This document shows positions 34,267 through 42,537 of a stretch of DNA of 42,537 nucleotides, piece by piece (the stretch's first letter is position 1; each line of letters opens with the position of its first letter). Position numbers and translations under genes: made by a program. Origin of the DNA: Gnetum montanum. Its lineage: Eukaryota > Streptophyta > Gnetopsida > Gnetales > Gnetaceae. The notes under the pieces are model-generated. The model was not told the DNA's origin and did not search any database. It was given only the letters and a program-made list of their open reading frames with translations. The stretch covers positions 103,690 through 146,226 of the forward strand of contig MNCI01016537.1 of assembly GCA_015680685.1 (NCBI GenBank), read 5' to 3'.

Positions 34267-35437
34267 CTACAATCATTAAGGATTAAAAATTAATAAGGTA
34301 TTCACCTTCATTCTTAATGGTTCCATACCTTACTCATACCCTTAGTTTCATTAAGTTCTTAGTTTATTAGGATTGCAAAGTTAGAAAAATTTTTAAAAAG
34401 TAATCCTATAAATATTAATCTCTTTATAACCCTTCATAGTTGCCTAATTTGTTCTTATGTATGGCTCATAATAATGGTTATGGTTTCTTATGAGCATTGT
34501 TTGAATGTTTCTAGCATTAATATGATTGATTTTTCATTAAAAATTTCAATTATCTCTTCATACTTACCCTTGAAATACCTTCTAGGTGTTAGGATATTGG
34601 AGTGATAACATGGAAAATATGGCTTGGGATAGTTAGAAGGTCAGAGCCCAATTTAGAGAAGAAAATTTGAAAAACTCTTCCTTGTGTGGAATGAAAAATG
34701 ATGAAAATTTTTCCAAGTATTCGCTTATATATAGGTTTTATGGGACCCGATATCGGGGACTTGACATCGGGGATCCAATATCGGTGCAGATGCAATATCA
34801 GAGCCTAAGAAATTTCATTTTTCAAAAGGGTCTAATAGAAAAAATTAATTCTTTTGGATATTTGAAATGTTTTAAGGCTACTTAGAGGATTTGGATGATG
34901 GATGTGTGCTTACTTTTGTCAAAAACTTGTCATTAGGAGTTTATAAAGAAGGAATATATGGTTTTAAAGGTGCATAAGATGGGGAAGAAGGGAATTGATT
35001 CAGGTTATTAGAATGGATATTTTGATATGATATGGGATGTATTTATTGAAGTTTCATGATGTTGGAAGGTTCAAGATGATCTGGAATCACTTGGTAGGTA
35101 TAAGATACAATAGTTATATAAGTGGATCCTTCCGAAAGTAGGCCCTAGCCCTTAATGCCCTTGTATAACCACACTTCAAAGTGTTCTTAGGCACTTAAGG
35201 AGTTGAATGTAATGCATAGCTGTTTAGAAAAATACACATGTTAGTATCACCAAATTGGGAAAATAACACTATGTTATACAAAAACTACAAGTTGTGACCA
35301 TGCTTACAGTGACATGAAATGAACTTAGAAGGGATTGTAGAAATCATGACATGAGGTATCTTACTATAGGCATAATGAATTCTTGTGTTTTAATTGTGAT
35401 TAAAGTAATCACTAGCCTTTTTGTCCAAGACTCAAAC
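34267..35437 (-). promoter_or_regulatory. Region upstream of ORF2 with LTR-like promoter (box cluster plus TATA)
   Basis: On the minus strand, four ATATCG/ACATCG-type boxes (34747-34800) are followed by CCTATATATAAG (34724-34735) and then about 430 nt of leader to the ORF2 ATG at 34266. The same order, boxes then TATA, occurs in every LTR of the family here, but no LTR terminus (TGATGAG) flanks this copy. It could be a truncated LTR or an internal promoter. Further right, 35122-35192 is similar to 36652-36721 inside element D, so this stretch is probably the 3' region of a related element. Element D is inserted at 35438. Confidence 0.4.
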
Positions 35438-35884
35438 TGATGAGTGGCGAGATACCCCTACACTCAACCATACGAATACGAGCGTAGCATGCACGGTCCG
35501 GTCGAACTCCGCAGACTAAGTGCCTACACGCCCATGGAACACTTAGGGTTAATCATTCGTTGTCTTCCCAGACTTACTTGTAGTTGTCACGGTGTATGGT
35601 TAAGTAAGTCTGAGGTATATAATCCTTATAGCTTTTTATGTTTTTGTCTCCTATGCTAACAAGGTGAAGGGTTGAGAAACTAATTACTAACTCTAACTAA
35701 TGAACTAAGTCTAAATTACCTAGCATTAACATCCAATCCCACTTACTGTACACACCCTGAATCGATGCAACCGTGGCTACCAAACGCTAGTCGTTGCTGG
35801 GATCNACGTGATATCGTGGGGGAGGATGCGATATTGCGTACACGATATCACGAGGGATGTGATATGCGATATTGCGTCTCATCA
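35438..35884 (-). repeat. 3' LTR of element D, collapsed at a single N
   Basis: It matches the 5' LTR (41394-42220) from both ends, but only 447 bp are present against 827 bp. Position 35815 is an N, and about 370 bp corresponding to roughly 41761-42130 are missing there. A scaffolding join of unknown size is the likely reason. GATATC-type boxes remain at 35819-35880. Confidence 0.85.
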
Positions 35885-35894
35885 TACCCCCATG
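35885..35894 (-). promoter_or_regulatory. Polypurine tract of element D
   Basis: CATGGGGGTA on the minus strand abuts the 3' LTR. Near-copies occur inside the 3' region at 36464-36478 and 37936-37949. Confidence 0.75.
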
Positions 35895-37635
35895 ACTAAA
35901 TGAAAACTCGTCTTCAATTTCCTTACAATAATATCGGGAAGGTATGTGACTATTGACTTAAAATGAAACTAATGGGATGGCATGTGAACGGATCATCATT
36001 ACAAGACACAACAAAACTGGTGTTCAGGACAACAAGGGTGAACACCTTATTACATTGACATTAGGCCTCATTTGGCAGCTGAGAGAAAAGAGGAGAGAAG
36101 AGAGAAGAAGTCTTGCTGCTGCCAATGCCAAGATTGCACCTTTCGTTGTCCATCAGTAAGTGCACCATCGGTCTTGCTCCTTGCATAGCTACTTCCAGCA
36201 CTGCTCCATTCCAAGTGTTCCTTCCAGATCCCCTCCGTTGTTGCATGATTGCCATCTACACACACAACACAATCTTTTATTACCAACGGTAAATTAATCA
36301 TCATGTAATTGATACCTTGCTTTGGTGTAAGTCCATTGATTGAGTTGTGGTATGGCTGATTGCGGGTCTGGAGATATAATATCGATGACTACTGAAGGTG
36401 TAGGGGTTAGGAATAAATCAAAAAAATCGGGGCTAATAGAAAATCGAAAAAAATCGGGCCTCGTACCCCCATGACTAATCGCGAACCTCTAGTAGTGATA
36501 GAATCGAGAAGAAAGAGGAACAACAAAGATGAGGAAAAAGAGACAACTATAACATTGATGAAATGGATGTCAAGATGGAAATGAACAAAATAAAATTAAT
36601 TGCAAAATGTTAAGGGAAAGAATTTAACTGGTGCACCAAATATGAATGTCAGTGGGTCCTCCCCAAAGCAGGCTCATGCCCTTAATGCCCTGACAAACCC
36701 ACATTCAAAGAGTTCGTAGGCTCTGGGAATGTCATTTGGAACAAGAGTTAAAGTCTTAACCGCAAGAATTTACCAAAAAGAAAAAAATGCATCTACCAAA
36801 ATATACACTAATGATACAACCGGCAATGAGGTGAACAATGGAGAGAAGGATGGAGAGAAGAGAATGGAATGGAATCCCAAGAACAAGGTGGTGTACAGCC
36901 CCTTGTGTGTTTCATGATTAATGTGACTTGGCAAATCTCATTCCAACTCCGGCCTCAAACCAACCACATCCAGTGATTTTGCATCAATGCATTCGGCCAA
37001 ACCATCCACTTGAGTAACAAGAATACATCTCTAAAGAGCCACCACCATTCCGACTTAACAAATGAGAGAGAATGGGAAGCGAGGAGGGCTTTAGTTAGAG
37101 GGAACATTTTTGGTTCCATGACCAGTGCTTGTAGCCCAAGGGATTATTTCATCTAAGGGGTGTGCTTTGAATTCTCACTTTTTCTTTTCTTTTCCTTTTT
37201 TTTATCCGTGAGAACCACACCATGCAAAGACTTCTTATTTTTATTATCTCAGCTTCCAATAATTGGGTAACATCGGAACGACAAGAAAACTCAAGAAGAA
37301 AACATCCAAGCACCCAATAGAATGGCCAACACAATAGCATCAAGTTCCCTTGAAGTCACACCCTTGTCAAACCTTGAGTCCTTCCTTAGTTTGAGAAGTG
37401 CCCAGTCTCATTAAAGTTCTTATTAGAAAGGGACTATACATTTCCAAGCCAAGAGAGACCATAGACTTTGTGGATGGATGGATGAACTGGACTTATTGCC
37501 TACCATATCAAAAGAACATACCTTAGTATCAACATCATGACTTAAAGGTAAAAACCAAACATTAGCAATCAATGAAAAACAGTTCATACTATCGTGAAGA
37601 ACACTTATTGGGTGATGAACTTACATGCTGGATCA

Positions 37636-37662
37636 CACACACACACACACACACACACACAA
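37636..37662. repeat. (AC)n microsatellite
   Basis: About thirteen uninterrupted AC dinucleotides, directly upstream of the minisatellite. Confidence 0.95.
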
Positions 37663-37686
37663 ATTGGAAAAGTATAACGATGTTGT

Positions 37687-37890
37687 AAAACAAAAACAAG
37701 AAAAGTTAAAGAAATGTGTAAAACAAAAACAAGAAGAGTTAAACAAATGTGTAAAACAAAAACAAGAAAAGTTAAAGAAATTTGTAAAACAAAAATGTGT
37801 AAGACAAAAATGTGTAAAACAAAAACGTGTAAAACAAAAACTTAAACGTGTAAAAAAAAACGTGCAAAACAAAAACATGTAAAACAAAAA
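37687..37890. repeat. Minisatellite: 33-bp unit decaying into a 15-bp unit
   Basis: GTAAAACAAAAACAAGAAAA with the following GTTAAAGAAATGT repeats about three times (33-bp period). The unit then shortens to GTAAAACAAAAATGT and close variants (15-bp period) repeated about seven times. Because both periods are multiples of three, both strands stay open for about 85 codons; this is a consequence of the repeat and not evidence of a gene. Confidence 0.9.
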
Positions 37891-38211
37891 CTAAAAAGAA
37901 CTGAGGGCCTCCAATGATCAGCATAGGTGGCCATCTCCCCCATGACTAAATTGCAAGGGAGAGATCTGAAATAATGAGCATCTATTTGAATTTCATAAAA
38001 GTGTCCAACTTCTTCTCACTAATGTTCTTAGATTAAGGGGTGGGAGTTGGCGATGCTCATTCTTCAATGTATCTATGCCTCTGTTGTTAACATGAGTTGT
38101 TTCCTTAGTTTGTTCCGTGCATATTGGTTTGCTCTTTCTAATAGTTGTCAACCACAAGGTGTCCACTACTTATGTGGTTGCTACATACAAGCACCTTTGA
38201 ATTTGTGTTTC

Positions 38212-39207
38212 TTAGACACACCGATTACATGGAAGAGATGCTGAACATTCTTCCATGTCATCACCCTCTGAGTCACTGTATGTGATGCATGGAACTTTCT
38301 CCTTTTCAATCTTTCCATAAATGTTTATCTTAGATATCTGCAAGGAAATATCGCGAATCCCTAGGTACGCATCTACTATACTTAGCCATGGCCTTCCCAT
38401 TATAATTGGGAAGCCCCCATTGTTGCTATTAACTTCTATCACCAGGAAGTCAGCTGGGTAAGACCAACCACACACAGTGGTAACAATGTCCTCCACCAAT
38501 TCCAAGGGAATGGTGATGGACTGGTCTGCTAGCTTTAGTTGGATGTTACTCTTCTTAAGTTGGGTTAGGTTCCAGGCTTGGTACATCTCTCATGAAATTA
38601 GGTTGACTTCAAAACCTGAGTTAAGAAGAGCCTTATGTGGTTTGTTCCCGACGATTTGTAAATAGATTAAGAGGCTTCTAGGATCAGTTAGTTTCCTGGG
38701 AAGGTGGCCTACCTTGATCCAGTCGGTTACGGTATGCATTAACATAACCGTATGCGTACAGCTCTGTTGTTGGACTGAAGGGTGCTCCGAAGTGTTAGAT
38801 GGTGGAGGAGTGTACACGGGCTTAACTGCTTGTTGCGAGAGCTTGTCTGGGCTTTTGGTTCTGAAGAAAGGTGATCTCTTTTTATAGTTTTCAGAACTAG
38901 CAGCGGGTTGAATGTTTATGGCTCTCGTAGTGTGGTGTTGCTGTGGTTGAGTGGGGAGTTCCCCTTGCATTGTTGGAGTAGGTTGTATGGGAATTATTGG
39001 TGGAAGAGGTGCAGATGGAGTTGGAGGATGGTAAGTATGTGGGGTGCCTCCCGGAGGAGAAGGAGTCCTCCTAAAGTACTCCCGAACTTGGTAGTGACGT
39101 TGGAGAGTTGTGTGACTCATAGAGTCACTTGAAGAAACTGGATGCTGCACATAATATCCATAAGGATCAGGTTGCTGGTAAGGGTACTGTTGTGTCGGCG
39201 GTGGCAT
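38212..39207 (-). pseudogene. Element D protease and Pro/Gln-rich linker
   Basis: The linker (38750-39207) is rich in Pro, Gln, Tyr and Thr. The protease region follows with LLIYLQIVGNKPHKALLNSG and FEVNLIS (38590-38650), so the active-site Asp is replaced by Asn (NSG). A TGA follows VNLIS; the frame then continues with PLELVEDIVTTVCG near 38480 and FPIIMGRPWLSIV near 38390-38420, the second conserved block. Its last codons end near 38212. No RT follows. With Asn in the catalytic position, proteolysis would not be expected even without the stop. Confidence 0.75.
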
Positions 39208-41256
39208 CCCCCATGACTATGGGTATTGCCACTACTGATGTTGTCCGATGGGTTGTGGTGGAGTTCCACTTGGATAGTATGTTAACAGTTGGTGGAACTG
39301 CCTTGGGTTACCTTGGGGATAAGGTAACCTTCGGGGTGTTTGCCATTGGTTGCGTCTTGGGTTAAGTGCATACACCCCAGACTCCTGTAGATGTGAGATG
39401 ATTGGACAACATCCCTTAGGATGGTCATAGTGGAAGATCTCACATCCACCGTCATCGTTTGTGTCTGAATCCACAACCTCATTGGAGATAGTAATTTTCC
39501 CTTTACCCTTATTATGTGCACGGCCTGAATCTCTCCGCTTTGTCATGTTCTTGTCACTACTTCGTTCCTCCTTAGACTCTTCCACAATTTTGGAGACAGT
39601 TTCAAGTCTAGAGTCTAAGGAATCCCACAATTGATCCATCTTAGCCAATACTTCTGTTGTTAGTTTTTGAATCGGAAAGGTTTTTCTGTTCACCAACTCT
39701 TTGAGTGGTGACTCATCCTCTTCATCGCAAAATTTCACTCCCTTCTTCCAAAGGAAGGGATCACGGTTGTATTCTTCCACACTCTCTCTTTTTCATAGCT
39801 CACCTTCTTCTTTTGCTACTTGTTTCAACAAGCGATGAAATTCATGGGCTCTAAGTTTTGATAGTCTCCCTTGGGCATAAGTCCCAAGGGTTCTTCTAGT
39901 TACATGCCTTAGCCCATTCACGATGTCGTGGAGTTGATCCCGCTGTGAGTAACCATGGCCCGGGCAACGATGTAACAATGTGTAGTAGCAGCCCATGGTA
40001 GCATCCAAGGATTCATGAGTACCTTGCTTCCATCCTTGGATCTGCTTACGCAAGTTAGACACTCTGGAGTACATTTGATATTTATTGTTGAAGAGTTCTA
40101 ACATCGTACTCCACCTCCTAATGGTTTCTGGTTCTAAGGACCGGTACCAACTCTTTGCTTCCTTAATGAGTGTCTTGGGAAACAACTTAAGTTTTTGCCA
40201 CTTGTTTTCTATGTTCTGCAAGGCACAGGCATTGTGGAATACCTGTAAATGATGCTGCAGATCAGCGTTGTATCCCCCCTCGAAGCATGAGATATTATTC
40301 ATGTCTAAGTGTTTGATCCAACTGTTCTTGTGATGCCTTGTTGGAATTTTTACTGCCTCCATTATGTTGAGCATACTTTAGGTGGTAAGTAGGGGCTCAT
40401 CATGATCATCTCTTTCATGACGCCTATGATGTCTTCGTTGTTCCCTACTTTCCCTTCGTTCATACCCTTGTCCTCTCTCTTGACTTTCCCATTGAGGTCT
40501 CTTGTTTTGCCTACCTCTATCCTCACCATTATTCTCTCTATGACTGCACCCAGAGGTGGAAGGAGAGGGTGAATGATGTGAAGAAGGGGAAGAAGAAGGA
40601 GAACCATCGCCATGACGATGTTTCCTACCTTCTCTTTTGTGGTTTCGGCCCTGATCGTGATGACGATCTAAGTGCCTGTCCTTGTTATATGTTGTTGTTC
40701 CCTTAGTAAATAGCTGGTGTTCACAGGGATTAGAACCAGGGTTGTGTATCGTGGATCGTAGGTTCTGATACCCCACCTCCTCATCATTGTTAGGAGGGGG
40801 AACATCTTTCGATAGAAAACCCGTTATGAGTGGTTCACCATCTCCAATTTTACTAAGGAAGTGTGGGACCTCCTTGCCCTTCAACAATGTATGTTGGCTC
40901 TCCTACCTTGAGTCCCTCATACGTTGTAAAGTTGTGGGATGGTAATCCCTCATGTCAAAATTTTCCGCAACGTATTCAGTGTATAATTCTGTCATGCCAA
41001 TCTGTGCCAAAGCACGGAGAAGCATGTTTGGGATTGCCCGATCTAGAGGTAACATGATGTTACCTTGCAAGTCTCTCTAGCGCATCTGTTCATCTTGATG
41101 GAAGATAAAAGTAAAATTAGGAATATACTCATCGGGATGAGTATATTGCACCCTATATTGTTGAGGAACTAGCTGATTTAGGTTATGTGTTTTTGATTGC
41201 CGACTGTTTCTTGTATTATCCCTAGGCGGTGAATTTCTTTTGTTATAAGACGACAT
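39208..41256 (-). pseudogene. Element D gag
   Basis: The frame starts at ATG 41256 (MSSYNKRNSPP), about 120 nt after the primer-binding site, and has a FIFHQDEQM segment that aligns with element A. It is broken by TAG codons near 41080 and 40900, where Gln is likely. It continues open from 40887, with an Arg/Ser/His-rich stretch, to one TAA at 40375-40377. The capsid-like core then follows (39793-40374: NISCFEGGYNADLQ, MLELFNNKYQ, CPGHGYSQRDQL). The C-terminal part (39232-39780) has an acidic/basic linker and the HYDHPKGCC...SHLQE motif. This is the best-preserved gag in the window, with only about four disruptions. Confidence 0.85.
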
Positions 41257-41374
41257 TTTTTTTATCGGTGTGCTAATTTACTATTATATAAATTTTCGTT
41301 TAATTAACCCTATCGTTTAAACTCCCAACGATGTGAGTGATTTCCTACGTTCTACTTAGCGCACAAACACTTAG

Positions 41375-41392
41375 TCCCCGGCAACGATGCCA
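41375..41392 (-). promoter_or_regulatory. Primer-binding site of element D (tRNA-Asp type)
   Basis: The minus strand reads TGGCATCGTTGCCGGGGA, 16 of 18 matches to the complement of the plant tRNA-Asp 3' end, with one base between it and the LTR. Confidence 0.88.
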
Positions 41393-41393
41393 A

Positions 41394-42220
41394 TGATGAG
41401 TGGCGAGATACCCGTACACTCAACCATACGAATACGAGCATAGCATGCCCGATCTAGTCGAACTTTGTAGACTAAGTGCCTATACGCCCATGGAACACTT
41501 AGGGTTAGTCATTCGTTGTCTTCCCAGACTTACTTATAGTTGTCATGGTGTATGGTTAAGTAAGTCTAAGGTGTATGATCTTTATAGCTTTTTATGTTTT
41601 TGTCTCCAATGCTAACAAGGTGAAGGGTTGAGAAACTAATTACTAACTCTAACTAATGAACTAAGTCTAAATTACCTAGCATCAGCATCCGTTCCCACTT
41701 ACTGTACACACCCTGAATCGATGCAACCGTGGCTACCAAATGCTAGTCGTTGCTGGGATCACCACGCGTAACACACGTGCTCGAAGTGGTTGTACTAAGC
41801 CACTTAACTAGGAGAGAAGGGTTGAGAGAGAAAGCAATAAATAACAGATAATAAATAACAATAAATAAAATCATAATTAGCCTATTCCATGCACTGCAAG
41901 GTTTATCCAAGAAGCTCATCTTTATTGTCGTACACAAACCTATGTTTAGGTACAATGTTTGCTCGATTAAAGATCCATTCACTTTAGGACTCCTATTGCA
42001 GGCACATGGAAAATATTCTATCTTCGGAGTGATCAATCTACTAGAGTTTCCCTACTGTCTAGTCTAGGATGAGGAAACAAGGGAGAGCCACCTCTTATTT
42101 ATAGATATGACGGCGCACCGCGATATCGTGTACGCGATAGCGTGGGGGAGGATGCGATATCGCGTACGTGATATTGCGAGGGATGTGATATCACGGCCCA
42201 TGCGATATCGCATCCCATCA
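41394..42220 (-). repeat. 5' LTR of element D (827 bp)
   Basis: The LTR starts TGATGAG at the primer-binding side (41394) and ends CCCATCA (42220). On the minus strand the TATA box CTATAAATAA is at 42095-42104. Upstream of it, 42119-42213 carries six or so CGATATCG/GTGATATC boxes mixed with CGTAC. The conserved 20-bp box is at 41776-41795. The LTR is followed by target copy CAAAC (42221-42225). Confidence 0.9.
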
Positions 42221-42225
42221 CAAAC

Positions 42226-42383
42226 CAAGTACAAACCACATTCTAGCAACATTGCATCATTTCATCTTTTGGAATTACAACTATAAGATTATTAGTGTTG
42301 CAAGTAGTATTGTCACTTGACATATTGTCAAAAGGAAGAAGTTCATTTATGGGACTTTATTTTTGAGATTTTTGAGAAACTGC
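42226..42383. other. Spacer between element D and LTR H
   Basis: This short AT-rich sequence is the right flank of the site into which D inserted. No feature is recognised. Confidence 0.5.
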
Positions 42384-42537
42384 TGATGAGTGGCGAGGTA
42401 CCCCTACACTCAACCATACGAATACGAGCGTGCACGCGCGATTCGGTCGAACTCCGCAGACTAAATGCCTTAACACCGCAAGAAACACTTGGGGTTAATC
42501 GTTCGTTGTCTTCCCAGGCTTGCTTGTAAGTGTCACG
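42384..42537 (-). repeat. LTR H (truncated by window end)
   Basis: TGATGAGTGGCGAGGTACCC and the following CTACACTCAACCATACGAAT match the start of D's LTRs closely. It lies in the same orientation as E and D. Only 154 bp are present, so it could be a solo LTR or the 3' LTR of another minus-strand element. The left flank is ACTGC. Confidence 0.85.

Larger units (their letters stand above)
35895..38211 (-). other. Element D 3' non-coding region
   Basis: About 2.3 kb lies between the protease and the 3' LTR, where an autonomous relative would carry RT, RNase H and integrase. No such block is visible. It holds two extra polypurine-like copies, a 70-bp block (36652-36721) shared with 35122-35192, an AC microsatellite and a 33-bp/15-bp minisatellite. 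Short open frames occur on both strands but have no recognised motif. Confidence 0.65.
35438..42220 (-). mobile_element. Element D: full-length gag-protease-only Athila-like retrotransposon (TR-GAG type)
   Basis: The element is bounded by LTRs with TGATGAG...TCATCA ends and a perfect 5-bp target duplication CAAAC (35433-35437 and 42221-42225). From the right on the minus strand it has 5' LTR, tRNA-Asp-type primer-binding site, leader, gag, protease, about 2.3 kb of non-coding sequence, polypurine tract and 3' LTR. There is no RT, RNase H or integrase. Because both LTRs and both target copies are present, the absence of pol is not end truncation; the element either moved in this form or lost pol later by internal deletion. 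The LTRs differ by about 6% over the comparable 377 bp (by eye). Confidence 0.85.

Noticed and set aside
37625-37887. Open frames of about 85 codons on both strands, Lys/Gln-rich and Phe/Cys-rich
   Set aside because: They are products of the 33-bp and 15-bp tandem repeat, whose periods are multiples of three; no start context or conserved domain.
1-42537. CRISPR arrays, rRNA genes, bacterial operons, intact tRNA genes
   Set aside because: None seen; the tRNA-like texts found are primer-binding sites or a possible SINE head.

Overview
This window looks like nuclear DNA from a plant with a large, repeat-rich genome. The evidence is Ty3/gypsy elements of the Athila/Tat type with tRNA-Asp primer-binding sites, an Athila-style second ORF carrying a plant-transposon-protein domain, a tRNA-iMet-primed LTR element with no coding capacity, and GT-AG exons separated by very long AT-rich introns. 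A gymnosperm is plausible from the long introns and the old, decayed elements, but the sequence does not prove it. Nothing here is bacterial or organellar. All retroelement coding sequence seen is broken.

Left block (1-9545) is a nest of three elements. The oldest, A (plus strand), keeps a scrap of 5' LTR, its primer-binding site and a decayed gag-protease. Element B (minus strand, gag-protease-RT-RNase H, cut by the window start) sits in A's 5' LTR. A solo LTR, C (6029-6887), sits in A's gag. B carries a 491-N gap and a local misassembly: a 106-bp perfect inverted copy bounded by single Ns.

Middle block (about 9.6-29.6 kb) is host-like sequence. It holds a duplicated gene leader with a telo-box-like motif, the two copies flanking a 'CTTCTGGAAG' minisatellite; an imperfect foldback of about 136 bp; two adjoining coiled-coil exons (13030-13113, 13193-13311); and a phase-compatible candidate exon at 25166-25259. 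The intron this implies contains a complete non-coding LTR element (LARD, 18356-24904; 583-bp LTRs, TSD ACTTC). Decayed LINE and possible SINE pieces and small tandem repeats fill the rest.

Right block (29.6 kb to the end) is again Athila-like and mostly minus strand. LTR E with its polypurine tract is followed by a long decayed ORF2 (31560-34266). A solo LTR, F (30552-31412, TSD ATGGA), is inserted in the opposite orientation between them. Element D (35438-42220, TSD CAAAC) is complete from LTR to LTR but encodes only gag and protease, so it looks non-autonomous. A further LTR, H, starts at 42384.

The points most worth checking are the TATA-proximal palindromic GATATC-type clusters, whose core differs between LTRs but is uniform within most of them; an LTR-like promoter in front of ORF2; the foldback at 11.2 kb; the gag-protease-only element and its altered protease site; and stop codons that fall mostly where Gln or Trp codons are expected, as cytosine-methylation decay would give.
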